Positions 24,201 through 32,962 of a stretch of DNA of 64,000 nt are shown one piece after another; position 1 is the first letter of the stretch; every line of letters starts with the position of its first letter. This DNA comes from Paracoccus sediminis. GTDB taxonomy: Bacteria > Pseudomonadota > Alphaproteobacteria > Rhodobacterales > Rhodobacteraceae. The translations under genes and the position numbers were made by a program. The notes under the pieces were generated by a model, which saw nothing but the letters and a program-made list of their open reading frames with translations, was not told the DNA's origin and made no database searches. Where the stretch lies: contig NZ_FZNM01000017.1 of NCBI RefSeq assembly GCF_900188295.1, forward strand, positions 1-64,000, given 5' to 3'.

Positions 24201-25490
24201 TCAGGCCCCCGACACGCGCCAGATCACGTCGCCCACATCGTCCGCCATCAGGAGGGACCGCCTGTCCGGGCCGATCGCGACGCCCACGGGCCGGCCATAG
24301 GCGATCCGTTCGTCGTCCGACAGGAACCCCGTCAGGATGTCGCGCGGCGGGCCGCTGGGCGCGCCATCGGCAAAAGGCACGAAGATCAGCTTGTAACCGC
24401 TCAGCCTGGCCCGGTTCCACGATCCGTGCTGGCCGATGACCATGCCGTCGCCGAAACCGGGCAGGGTTCCCGCAGGCATCCAGCACAGCCCAAGCGAGGC
24501 CGTGTGCCCGCCCAAGGCGTAATCGGGGGTGATCGCGCGGGCCACCAGGGCGGGATCCTGGGCAACCCGGTCATCCACGACCTTTCCCCAGTACGAATAG
24601 GGCCAGCCATAGAATCCGCCGTCCCGAACCTGCGTCAGGTAATCGGGCGGCGTCTCGTCGCCCAGCCCGTCGCGTTCGTTCACCACGGTCCACAAGGTTC
24701 CGCGGACCGGCTCCCACGCCATGCCGACGGCGTTGCGCAGCCCGGATGCGAAGATGCGGGCCTTGCCCGTCGCGATGTCCAGTTCCCAGATCGCCGCGCG
24801 GCCTTCCTCGGCCTCCATGCCCTGATCGGCGATGTTGGTCAGCGATCCGACCCCGGCATAGAGCCTGGCCCCGTCCGGGGACGCGATCAGGCTGCGGGTC
24901 CAGTGCCCATGGGGCTTGAAGCCGATTAGCCCTTGCCCCTGCCCCGCCAGCGAGGTGGCACCGGCTTCGTAACGGAATGCCACGATGCCGTCGGTGTTTC
25001 CCAGAAAGAACCGGTCTCCGATCAGCGCCATGCCGAAGGGCTGGTTCTGGTCCTGCACGAAGACCGTGCGGATTTCGGCCACGCCGTCGCCATCGGCATC
25101 CCGCAACAGGGTCACGCGGTTGGCGCTGTCGCCGATGGCCTTGACCCGGCGCATCGTCGCCTGCGCCGCGCGGTCCATCAGCGTCCTGGGCGGTGCCGGC
25201 CGTTCCTTGGATTCCGCCACCAGAACATCGCCGTTCGGCAGAACCTCGATCCAGCGGGGATGATCCAGGTCCGCAGCAAAGGCCGCGACGCGCAGGCCGG
25301 GCGCGCAGATGGGCAGGCGACCGTCCGTCCAGCCTTGGGCCACGGGCATCTTCAGCGTCATGATGCCTTGCGGCCTGGCCTGGGGGATCTGCGGGTTGGC
25401 CCCTATGGCCTGCCGTGCAGGCGTTCCGATGCGTCGAAGACGCGCGACGGCGCCGCCCACCACCCCCGTTGCCCTTGCCAAGAATTCCAT
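24201..25490 (-). CDS. Sorbosone dehydrogenase-like (PQQ-type sugar dehydrogenase) protein
   Basis: A 429-residue beta-propeller of the glucose/sorbosone dehydrogenase family. It may oxidise an aldose-type substrate, perhaps with PQQ, though cofactor use cannot be shown here. Diagnostic segments are LDHPRWIEVLPNGDVLVAE, GLRNAVGMAWEP, NERDGLGDETPPDYLT, FYGWPYSYWG and QHGSWNRA. The ATG at 25490 follows a strong GGAGG. The N-terminus is only weakly hydrophobic, with no clear signal peptide, unlike the secreted paralogue at 29054. It diverges from the threonine aldolase gene. Confidence 0.82.
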   Translation of the reverse strand: MEFLARATGVVGGAVARLRRIGTPARQAIGANPQIPQARPQGIMTLKMPVAQGWTDGRLPICAPGLRVAAFAADLDHPRWIEVLPNGDVLVAESKERPAPPRTLMDRAAQATMRRVKAIGDSANRVTLLRDADGDGVAEIRTVFVQDQNQPFGMALIGDRFFLGNTDGIVAFRYEAGATSLAGQGQGLIGFKPHGHWTRSLIASPDGARLYAGVGSLTNIADQGMEAEEGRAAIWELDIATGKARIFASGLRNAVGMAWEPVRGTLWTVVNERDGLGDETPPDYLTQVRDGGFYGWPYSYWGKVVDDRVAQDPALVARAITPDYALGGHTASLGLCWMPAGTLPGFGDGMVIGQHGSWNRARLSGYKLIFVPFADGAPSGPPRDILTGFLSDDERIAYGRPVGVAIGPDRRSLLMADDVGDVIWRVSGA

Positions 25491-25634
25491 ATCCGACCTC
25501 CGATCCAGTTCACGCGCCACGGTAACGGGGGCGCGGCGCGCGCGACAGGGGTTTTGCGGCCCATGGCGGCGGTCGGATGTCTGGTCCTGCCGGGACAATT
25601 CCGTCATGGTGCCCGGAACAGGGAAAGGACACCC

Positions 25635-26675
25635 ATGGACGATTTCCGTTCCGACACCGTGACGCGGCCCGATGCCGCGATGCGTGCCGCCATGGCCGAG
25701 GCCCCGGTCGGGGACGCGGTTTACGACGACTGCCCCACCACCCGCAGGCTAGAGGCGATGGCGGCCGAGCGTCTGGGACAGCAAGCGTCGCTGTTCTTTC
25801 CGACCGGCACACAGTCGAACCTGGCCGGGCTGATGGCCCATTGCGGACGGGGCGACGAATATCTGGTCGGGCAGATGGCCCATGCCTATCGTTACGAAGG
25901 CGGGGGCGCGGCGGTGCTGGGATCGATCCAGCCGCAGCCGCTTGCCAACGAACCGGATGGAACCATCGCCCTTTCGTCCATCGAACAGGCGATCAAGCCC
26001 GACGATTTCCACCATGCCCGGACCCGGCTGCTGGCCTTGGAAAACACCTTTGGCGGCCTGGTGCTGGACGAGGCATATGTGGCCGAGGCAACCGGGCTGG
26101 CGCGTCGGCACGGTCTGGCCACCCATCTGGACGGAGCGCGGCTGATGAATGCCGCCGTCGCCACGGGCCGGGACGCCGAAACGATTTCGCGGCCCTTCGA
26201 CACCGTGTCGCTGTGCCTGTCCAAGGGCCTGGGGGCGCCCGTGGGGTCGGTTCTGGCGGGGTCCGCGGATCTGATCGAGGCGGCCCGGCGGATCCGCAAG
26301 ATGCTGGGCGGGGGGATGCGGCAGACGGGCATTCTGGCCGCGGCGGGCATCCATGCGCTTGAACGCAACGTGGCGCGGCTGGCCGACGATCACGCCCGCG
26401 CCGCGCGACTGGCGGATGTCCTGTCGGGCTTTGCGGAACTGGGCGCAGGGCCTGCCCGGACGAACATGGTCTTCATGACGCCCGCGGCCATCGACGTGGA
26501 TGCCTTCGGCCGCTTCATGGCCGAACGCGGCATTCTGGTGGGCGGTCGTCATGGCACCCTGCGATGGGTCACGCATCTTGATGTCGACGACGGGTCCATC
26601 GACCGCGTCAGGGCCGCGTGCGAGGCGTTTTTCGCAAGCGCCCCATCCCGCATCCGTCAACACCGGCTCGGGTGA
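25635..26675 (+). CDS. ltaE: L-threonine (low-specificity) aldolase
   Basis: A 346-residue PLP-dependent fold-type I enzyme that cleaves L-threonine and allo-threonine to glycine and acetaldehyde. It begins with the family signature DFRSDTVTRP and has VYDDCPTTRRLE, the PLP-contact HLDGARLMNAAVA, and the Schiff-base lysine in LSKGLGAPVGSV. Length is normal. The ATG at 25635 has AAGGA upstream; the open frame extends farther but only as antisense to the neighbouring gene. Confidence 0.93.
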   Translation: MDDFRSDTVTRPDAAMRAAMAEAPVGDAVYDDCPTTRRLEAMAAERLGQQASLFFPTGTQSNLAGLMAHCGRGDEYLVGQMAHAYRYEGGGAAVLGSIQPQPLANEPDGTIALSSIEQAIKPDDFHHARTRLLALENTFGGLVLDEAYVAEATGLARRHGLATHLDGARLMNAAVATGRDAETISRPFDTVSLCLSKGLGAPVGSVLAGSADLIEAARRIRKMLGGGMRQTGILAAAGIHALERNVARLADDHARAARLADVLSGFAELGAGPARTNMVFMTPAAIDVDAFGRFMAERGILVGGRHGTLRWVTHLDVDDGSIDRVRAACEAFFASAPSRIRQHRLG

Positions 26676-26682
26676 CCGGAAC

Positions 26683-26700
26683 GGGGCGCCTGGACGCCCC
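26683..26700. terminator. Weak hairpin between convergent ltaE and catalase genes
   Basis: A GGGGCG / CGCCCC stem with a 6-nt loop lies between the two stop codons, without a T run. It may terminate or stabilise either transcript. Confidence 0.35.
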
Positions 26701-26710
26701 ATTCCACGGT

Positions 26711-28780
26711 TCAGGCCGCGTCCTGCCGGTCCCAGAACCGCAGGCCGCGGCAGGCGGCGACAAAGCCCGTTGCGTCCGATGCGGGCAGAAAGCCCTTGTC
26801 CAACCCCTTGGGCAGGCCCGCCTTGGCAAACAGGGTCTGCGCCGCGTCGTTATAGGCTGCGAACTTGTAATGCGCCCAGGCGGTCGCCGCAAAGTCGCGG
26901 GCGGCGGGCATCATGGCCAGCATCTTGACCCCATCGGCCGAAGGCAGGATCGCGACCGCGTCAAAGACAGCCGACGGGGCGCCGTCCACCTTTTCGTCCA
27001 GGTCCAGTTCGGAACCGTCCGACAGTGTGACGCTTCCCACAATGGGACCGACGAACATGACCATCGCGCCCTCCGCCTTGGCGGCATCCACGATGCCCTT
27101 GACCTCTCCGGCGTCGGACCCGTCCGTCACCAGGATGCCGATCTTGCGGCCCGCAAAGCTGTCGGGACCGTTCTTCAGGATCGACAGCGCCGGGCTTTCG
27201 GGCAGGTCGTTGCGCGGCGGAACCGCGGCCTTCGCCGGCTGCGGCAGGTCGGCTATGCCCAGCCCCTGTGCCACGGCCTGCGCCAGATCGTCGTGGATGT
27301 TCAGCAGATGGGACAGCATCCGCAGGCGGATCGCCACCGTCTTGACCTTGGACAGCTCAAAGATCAGGGCGTCGGCCATGTGCTTTCGTTCCACCGGGGT
27401 CTGGCTGACATAGAACTGCCGGGCCTGGGAATAATGATCGGCAAAGGTTTCCGACCGGATCCGCGCCTTTTCCCCGCCATAGGACACCGGAACCGCCCGG
27501 ATGCCGCCCTGCGCGACCTCTCGGGGACCGCCCTGCGCGCCGCCCCATCCGTTCGGTTCGTAATTCGCCCGTCCGCGCGGATTGTGCATGGCCATGTGGC
27601 CGTCCTGCTGGAAATGGTGGAACGGACAGCGCGGCGCGTTGATGGGAATGTGGTTGAAATTCGGGCTGCCCAGCCGTTTCAGCTGCGTGTCCAGATAGCT
27701 GAAGTTGCGCCCTTGCAGCAGCGGATCCTCGGAAAAGTCGATGCCCGGAACGATGTTGCCGGTCTGAAAGGCCACCTGTTCGGTTTCCAGGAAAAAGTTG
27801 TCGGGCATCCGGTTCAGGACCATCCGGCCGATCGGGCGCACGGGCAGGATCTCCTCGGGGATGATCTTGGTGGCGTCCAGGATGTCGAAGTCGAAGGATT
27901 CGGCAAAGGCGTCGTCGAACACCTGAACGCCCAGTTCCCATTCCGGGTGATCGCCCGCGTTGATCGCGTCCCACAGGTCGCGGCGGTGGAAATCGGGATC
28001 GGCGCCGTTGATGCGCAGCGCCTCGTCCCAGATCACCGATTGCAGGCCCGCCTTGGGCTTCCAATGGAACTTGACGAACCGGGCGTCGCCCTCGGCATTC
28101 ACAAAGCGGAAGGAATGGACGCCGAACCCTTCCATGAAGCGGAACGACCGGGGAATCGCGCGGTCGGACATCGTCCACATAATCATGTGCATCGATTCCG
28201 GCATCAGCGAGATGAAGTCCCAGAAATTGTCATGCGCCGTCTGGGCCTGCGGAAAGCCGCTGTCGGGTTCCGGCTTGGCGGCATGGACCAGGTCGGGAAA
28301 CTTGATCGCGTCCTGGATGAAGAACACGGGAATGTTGTTGCCGACCAGATCCCAGTTGCCCTCCTTGGTATAGAACTTGACGGCAAAGCCGCGCACGTCG
28401 CGGGCCAGATCGAACGAGCCCTTGCTGCCCGCCACGGTCGAAAAGCGCACGAAAACCTCGGTCCTTTCGCCCGCGCGCTGAAAGATGTCGGCGGCGGTGA
28501 TGTCGGACAGGCTGTCATAGGTTTCGAAAAATCCGTGCGCGCCATAGCCGCGCGCATGGACCACGCGTTCCGGGATGCGTTCGTGATCGAAATGGAAGAT
28601 CTTCTCGCGGAACGCCTGATCCTCGATCAGGGTCGGGCCGCGGCGTCCCACCCGCAGGCTGTTCTGGTCGTCCGACACGGGGGCGCCGACCTGGGTGGTC
28701 AGCGGCGGCACGTCGCCCCCGGCCTGCTGGTGCAGTTCTCCGCCGTTGCCGGTCGGCGAGGCGTGATCGTTGGCTGACAT
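26711..28780 (-). CDS. katE: Large-subunit catalase (clade II, KatE/HPII type)
   Basis: A 689-residue haem catalase that dismutates hydrogen peroxide. The core holds the distal His in [12 protein letters not shown] (residue 75), [31 protein letters not shown] with the active-site Asn, and the proximal Tyr in [10 protein letters not shown]. The extra C-terminal flavodoxin/amidotransferase-like domain (about 540-689, [19 protein letters not shown]) defines the large HPII-like class. It is divergent from the secreted sugar-dehydrogenase gene, whose enzyme type can be linked to oxidative metabolism. Confidence 0.95.
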   Translation of the reverse strand: MSANDHASPTGNGGELHQQAGGDVPPLTTQVGAPVSDDQNSLRVGRRGPTLIEDQAFREKIFHFDHERIPERVVHARGYGAHGFFETYDSLSDITAADIFQRAGERTEVFVRFSTVAGSKGSFDLARDVRGFAVKFYTKEGNWDLVGNNIPVFFIQDAIKFPDLVHAAKPEPDSGFPQAQTAHDNFWDFISLMPESMHMIMWTMSDRAIPRSFRFMEGFGVHSFRFVNAEGDARFVKFHWKPKAGLQSVIWDEALRINGADPDFHRRDLWDAINAGDHPEWELGVQVFDDAFAESFDFDILDATKIIPEEILPVRPIGRMVLNRMPDNFFLETEQVAFQTGNIVPGIDFSEDPLLQGRNFSYLDTQLKRLGSPNFNHIPINAPRCPFHHFQQDGHMAMHNPRGRANYEPNGWGGAQGGPREVAQGGIRAVPVSYGGEKARIRSETFADHYSQARQFYVSQTPVERKHMADALIFELSKVKTVAIRLRMLSHLLNIHDDLAQAVAQGLGIADLPQPAKAAVPPRNDLPESPALSILKNGPDSFAGRKIGILVTDGSDAGEVKGIVDAAKAEGAMVMFVGPIVGSVTLSDGSELDLDEKVDGAPSAVFDAVAILPSADGVKMLAMMPAARDFAATAWAHYKFAAYNDAAQTLFAKAGLPKGLDKGFLPASDATGFVAACRGLRFWDRQDAA

Positions 28781-28794
28781 GCTGCGTCCTCACA

Positions 28795-28823
28795 TGAATT
28801 GGCTGGGTCATTGTCATGGTCAA
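28795..28823 (-). promoter_or_regulatory. Candidate promoter of katE
   Basis: On the minus strand TTGACC (28823-28818) and AATTCA (28800-28795) are spaced by 17 nt just upstream of katE. No OxyR-type operator was recognised. The call rests only on the hexamers and position. Confidence 0.3.
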
Positions 28824-29053
28824 CGCGCTTCCGGCGGCATCGTTCTTGGCCACGCGGACATTTTTGCGCGGGGCTGACATCATTTGGTCTGATGTGCCAA
28901 CAAAGCTGTTGAAAAGACGGCGAAAGCATAGATCATCCCGTTTGGGCACAGGCGGGGCGCGTTGCACAGGCCCCACCGACCGGACCGCGCATCCCTTTGG
29001 AGGAAGGGTCGCCCGATCCTGCCCGCAACGGACTGCACCAGGGAGGAGAGACA

Positions 29054-30403
29054 ATGAAACGCGTCAGACTCTGCGGATTGCTTCTAACGACGGCGGCCAT
29101 GGCCATGCCGGCCCTTGCTCAGGAAGACCTGGACGCGCTGCAAGGGATGCAGCGCAGCGATGCCACCTTCACGCGCATCGAACAGACCGGCCCGACCGCC
29201 GATGCGCTGAAGTCGATCGTGCCCCACATCAACGTCCCGGACGGATTCGAGGCCACCCTGTACGCCGTGGTCCCCGATGCCCGGTCCATGGCCGTGGCGC
29301 CGCAGGGCACCGTGGTCTTCGTGGGCACGCGCAAGGACAAGGTCTGGTCGGTCGTGGACCGGGACCGCAACCGCGTCGCGGACGAGGTGATGGACTTTGC
29401 CCCGTCCCTGACCTTCGACGTTCCGAACGGGCCGTGCTTTTCGCCCGACGGGTTCCTGTACATCGCCGAACGCAACCGCGTCCTGACCTTTCCGGCGGCC
29501 GAGTTCTTTTTCGAGGGACCGGATCCCGCCGTGGGCACCGTCGTTCCCAAGGGCCAGCTGATCCCGGCCGAAGAAGAAAGCTTCAACCACACCGCGCGGG
29601 TCTGCCGCATCGGGCCGGACGGCAAGCTCTATGTCTCTCTGGGCCAGCCCTATAATGTCCAGCCGCGCGAAAAGCTGGAAAAATACGACGAACTGGGCAT
29701 CGGCGGCATCATCCGCATGAACACCGACGGCACCGAGCGCGAGGTGTTCACGCGTGGCATCCGCAATTCGGTCGGCCACGACTTCAACCCGGCCAACGGG
29801 GATCTGTGGTGGACCGACAACCAGGTGGACGGCCTGGGCGACGACACCCCGCCGGGCGAACTGAACCGCCAGACCGAGGCCGGGCAGCATTTCGGATTCC
29901 CCTGGACCAATGCCAGCGTCGAGGTGCCCGACTTCAAGGACGTGCCCCGGCCCGAGGGGGTCGAGTTCGTCGAGCCGGAGGTGGAAATGGACGCCCATGC
30001 CGCCGATCTGGGGATGCGGTTCTATTCCGGCAATTCCTTTCCCGAGGAATACCGCGGCGGCATCTTCTCGGCCCAACATGGCAGCTGGAACCGGACCACG
30101 CCGGTGGGCGCGCGGGTGATGTTCACCCGTCTTGACGCCGACGGCAAGGCCGCCGGGACCGAGGTGTTCGCCGACGGCTGGCTGGACGGTGACACGGGCG
30201 AATATCGCGGCCGTCCCGTGGACATCGCTTTCCTGCGCGACGGATCGATGCTGGTGTCGGACGATTACGCCGGGGCGATCTGGCGCATCGCCTATACCGG
30301 CGACGCGCAGGCGGGGTCGGGCGCGTCCGATGCGGCAGCGACTCCAGAAGCGCCGGCGGCGTCCGACGCAGCGGAAACCGCCCCCGCCGCGCCCGCGAAC
30401 TGA
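29054..30403 (+). CDS. Secreted PQQ-type sugar (sorbosone) dehydrogenase
   Basis: A 449-residue periplasmic beta-propeller enzyme of the sorbosone/aldose dehydrogenase family. A Sec signal peptide (residues 1-22, ending AMPALAQ) is followed by propeller motifs GFEATLYAVVPDARSMAVA, GIRNSVGHDFNPANGDLWWT, DGLGDDTPPGELN, FGFPWTN and AQHGSWNRT. The last 35 residues are an Ala/Pro/Glu-rich disordered tail. A GGGAGGAGAG ribosome site supports the ATG at 29054. The next gene encodes a small c-type cytochrome, a natural electron acceptor, so the pair probably forms a periplasmic oxidation module. Confidence 0.85.
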   Translation: MKRVRLCGLLLTTAAMAMPALAQEDLDALQGMQRSDATFTRIEQTGPTADALKSIVPHINVPDGFEATLYAVVPDARSMAVAPQGTVVFVGTRKDKVWSVVDRDRNRVADEVMDFAPSLTFDVPNGPCFSPDGFLYIAERNRVLTFPAAEFFFEGPDPAVGTVVPKGQLIPAEEESFNHTARVCRIGPDGKLYVSLGQPYNVQPREKLEKYDELGIGGIIRMNTDGTEREVFTRGIRNSVGHDFNPANGDLWWTDNQVDGLGDDTPPGELNRQTEAGQHFGFPWTNASVEVPDFKDVPRPEGVEFVEPEVEMDAHAADLGMRFYSGNSFPEEYRGGIFSAQHGSWNRTTPVGARVMFTRLDADGKAAGTEVFADGWLDGDTGEYRGRPVDIAFLRDGSMLVSDDYAGAIWRIAYTGDAQAGSGASDAAATPEAPAASDAAETAPAAPAN

Positions 30404-30461
30404 ACTCTGATCCGGGGCGCGGTCGCCGCCGCCCCGGTCCCCACCAGGAAAGCAGCATATC

Positions 30462-30788
30462 ATGACATCATTTCACGGCCTGGCATTCGCCGCTGCCTTT
30501 GGCCTCTGCGCCGCCGCCGCCCATGCGCAGGACGCCGGAACTCCGCCCCCCGCCACCCAGACCTGCCGGGTCTGCCACGGCGTCGATGGCGCGGGCACGA
30601 ACCCGATGATCCCCAACATCGGCGGACAAAGCGTTGAATACCTGTCCAAGCAGTTGCAGGATTTTCGTGCGGGGCGCCGCGAGGATCCACAGATGTCCAT
30701 CATCGCCAGGGATTTGAGCGACGACGACATCAAGGCCCTTGCCGCCTGGTATGGCTCGATCACGGCGACCTATACCTTGCCCGAATGA
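30462..30788 (+). CDS. Class I c-type cytochrome
   Basis: A 108-residue periplasmic monohaem cytochrome c. A signal peptide (residues 1-22, ending AAHAQ) precedes the haem site CRVCH near residue 35. The axial Met is probably in DPQMSIIARDLSDDDIKALAAWY, where SxxDIxxLAxWY is typical of cytochrome c553/c4-like proteins. It lies 58 nt after the secreted dehydrogenase and most likely carries its electrons to the respiratory chain. Confidence 0.9.
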   Translation: MTSFHGLAFAAAFGLCAAAAHAQDAGTPPPATQTCRVCHGVDGAGTNPMIPNIGGQSVEYLSKQLQDFRAGRREDPQMSIIARDLSDDDIKALAAWYGSITATYTLPE

Positions 30789-31053
30789 CCGGCGCCGTCA
30801 GGCCACCCCGTCGGACGGCCCGCAGCCCGCGGGAACAGCGTGCAGGTTGCCGAAAGGCTCCAAGCCGGTGGCGCTTCGGGATCTCCCGTTCTCGGACTCG
30901 GCAAAAAGCGGCACAAGGACAGGGGGCGAAGGGTGCAGGCGATCGGAACCTTGTGCCCGCTGACCTCCGTTTCCCCTGCGTCATCCGAGGCCGCAAGGGT
31001 CGGGATCCGGACAAGGGTTTTGGATTAATTGCCTGTCTCGGCAAAAAGTCCAG
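30789..31053. other. Gene-free stretch before the TRAP operon promoter
   Basis: Together with the promoter and leader up to 31134 this is a 346-nt gap. No protein gene with support was found. The part next to the promoter contains the AT-rich run GGTTTTGGATTAATTGCCTG, a plausible operator for a regulator not identified here. Confidence 0.4.
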
Positions 31054-31082
31054 TTGCACAAACTGAAAACGGGCTTTCTAAT
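31054..31082 (+). promoter_or_regulatory. Promoter of the TRAP transporter operon
   Basis: TTGCAC (31054-31059) and TCTAAT (31077-31082) are separated by exactly 17 nt, 52 nt upstream of dctP. This is the best sigma70-like match seen in the window. Confidence 0.6.
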
Positions 31083-31134
31083 CGATCGCAACAACATGTC
31101 GCGCCAAGCGACTTCACCGTCTGGGAGGACACCG

Positions 31135-32271
31135 ATGACCAATCTTCGTGAATCCGCGCGATTTTCGCGCCGATCGTTTCTGCGCAAGGGCGCCGTCGGC
31201 GGAACCGCTGCGGCCGCCGCCGCTTTGGCCGCGCCGCCGGTTCTGGCGCAGGCCCCCATCGTGATGAAGATGCAGACCTCGTGGCCCGCGTCCGACATCT
31301 GGATGGACATGGCGCGCGAATACACCACGCGGGTCGAGGAAATGTCGGGCGGCCGCCTGACGGTCGATCTGCTGCCCGCAGGCGCCGTGGTCGGCGCGTT
31401 CCAGGTGATGGACGCGGTCCACGACGGCGTGATCGACGCCACCCATACCGTGCCTGTTTACTGGTACGGCAAGTCCAAGGCCGCGTCCTTCTTTGGCACC
31501 GGACCGGTGTTCGGCGGGTCGGCCACGACGATGCTGGCCTGGTTCTATCAGGGCGGCGGGGCGGAACTCTATCGCGAACTGACCCAGGACATCCTGGGCC
31601 TGAACGTCTATGGCTACATGGGAATGCCCATGCCCGCCCAGCCTTTCGGCTGGTTCAAGAACGAGGTGAACACCGTCGCCGACGTTCAGGGCCTGAAATA
31701 CCGCACCGTGGGCCTGGCCGCCGATCTGCTGCAAAGCATGGGCATGTCCGTGGCCCAATTGCCGGGCGGAGAGATCGTGCCCGCCATGGAGCGCGGCGTG
31801 ATCGACGCCTTCGAATTCAACAACCCCTCGTCCGACCGCCGGTTCGGCGCGCAGGACGTGGCCAAGAACTATTACCTCTCGTCCTATCACCAGGCATCCG
31901 AGTCCTTTGAATTCATCTTCAACCGCGATTTCATGGACGACTTGCCCGAGGATTTGCAGGCGATCCTGAAATACGGCGTCGAGGCGTCGGCCACGTCGAA
32001 CCTGGCCTTGGCGATGCGCGAATATTCCAAGGATCTGGCCGAACTGTCGGCGGGGGGGGTCACGGTGCACCGCACGCCAAAGGAAATCCTGGCCGCCCAG
32101 CTGGACGCCTGGGACACGCTGATCGCGGATCTGGAAACCGATCCCTTCAACAAGAAGGTCATGGACAGCCAGCGGGCCTGGACCGAACAGGTGGCCTATT
32201 ACGAACTGATGAACGCGCCCGACCTGGGGCTTGCCTTCGAACACTATTATCCCGGCAAGCTGAAGCTGTGA
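31135..32271 (+). CDS. TRAP transporter substrate-binding protein (DctP family)
   Basis: A 378-residue periplasmic solute receptor of a tripartite ATP-independent transporter. It has a Tat-type leader (SRRSFLRKG, residues 11-19) cleaved near residue 38 (VLAQA). The body has the DctP-family pattern WPASDIWMDMAREYTTRVEE, GLKYRTVGLAADLLQSMG, the substrate carboxylate-binding Arg region, and VIDAFEFNNPSSDRRFG. The subgroup resembles receptors for 2-oxo acids or mannitol/chloroaromatic-type TRAP systems with a Tat signal, but the ligand is unknown. GGGAGG supports the ATG. Confidence 0.9.
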   Translation: MTNLRESARFSRRSFLRKGAVGGTAAAAAALAAPPVLAQAPIVMKMQTSWPASDIWMDMAREYTTRVEEMSGGRLTVDLLPAGAVVGAFQVMDAVHDGVIDATHTVPVYWYGKSKAASFFGTGPVFGGSATTMLAWFYQGGGAELYRELTQDILGLNVYGYMGMPMPAQPFGWFKNEVNTVADVQGLKYRTVGLAADLLQSMGMSVAQLPGGEIVPAMERGVIDAFEFNNPSSDRRFGAQDVAKNYYLSSYHQASESFEFIFNRDFMDDLPEDLQAILKYGVEASATSNLALAMREYSKDLAELSAGGVTVHRTPKEILAAQLDAWDTLIADLETDPFNKKVMDSQRAWTEQVAYYELMNAPDLGLAFEHYYPGKLKL

Positions 32272-32278
32272 CCATCAA

Positions 32279-32302
32279 GGGGCGCGGCGCAGTCCGCGCC
32301 CC
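32279..32302 (+). terminator. Stable hairpin between dctP and dctQ
   Basis: A perfect 9-bp stem (GGGGCGCGG / CCGCGCCCC) with a 6-nt loop starts 7 nt after the dctP stop and has no T run. It probably protects or attenuates the mRNA so that the binding protein is made in excess over the membrane subunits, rather than ending transcription. Confidence 0.6.
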
Positions 32303-32335
32303 CATCCGCGATACCGGCCCTGGGGACATTCAGCA

Positions 32336-32920
32336 ATGCAGCGATACATTCAGTTCGCCGACAACCTGTCGGCCTGGTTCGGCAAGGCCTTCGGCTGGCT
32401 GGTCATCCTGATGACGGTCGGGATGAGCTACGAGGTCATGGTCCGCTATCTGTTCAACAACCCGACGCCCTGGGCGCTCGACATCAGCTTCATCATGTAC
32501 GGCACGCTGTTCATGATGGGCGGCGCCTATACGCTGTCGCGCGGCGGCCATGTGCGGGGCGATTTCCTGTACCGGCTGTGGTCTGACCGGACCCAGGCGC
32601 GGGTGGATCTGGCGCTGTATTTCCTGTTCTTCTTTCCCGGCATCCTGGCGCTGATCTTTGCCGGATGGAAATACGCCGGCCGATCCTGGAGCTATGGCGA
32701 GGTGTCGGTCAACAGCCCCGCCGGCATCCCGATCTATCAGTTCAAGACAGTGATCGTCGCGGCCGGGATCCTGCTGTTCATCCAGGGTATCGCCCAGGTC
32801 ATGCGCTGCATCCTGTGCATCCGCACCGGCACCTGGCCGCCGCTGGACTGGGACGTCGAGGAAACCGAGACGATCCTGATGAAGCAGATCACCGAAGAAA
32901 CGCCCCACGGCCCGGCCTGA
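32336..32920 (+). CDS. TRAP transporter small permease subunit (DctQ family)
   Basis: A 194-residue inner-membrane protein with four predicted membrane segments, near 18-38, 52-72, 92-112 and 135-158. The DctQ pattern includes GMSYEVMVRYLFNNPTPWAL and GGAYTLSRGGHVRGDFLY. It pairs with the large DctM subunit to form the transport complex. The hairpin upstream separates its expression from dctP. Confidence 0.9.
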   Translation: MQRYIQFADNLSAWFGKAFGWLVILMTVGMSYEVMVRYLFNNPTPWALDISFIMYGTLFMMGGAYTLSRGGHVRGDFLYRLWSDRTQARVDLALYFLFFFPGILALIFAGWKYAGRSWSYGEVSVNSPAGIPIYQFKTVIVAAGILLFIQGIAQVMRCILCIRTGTWPPLDWDVEETETILMKQITEETPHGPA

Positions 32921-32962
32921 CGCCGGTTCATCCCCTGCCATCCGACCTTGGAGTTTCGCGCC

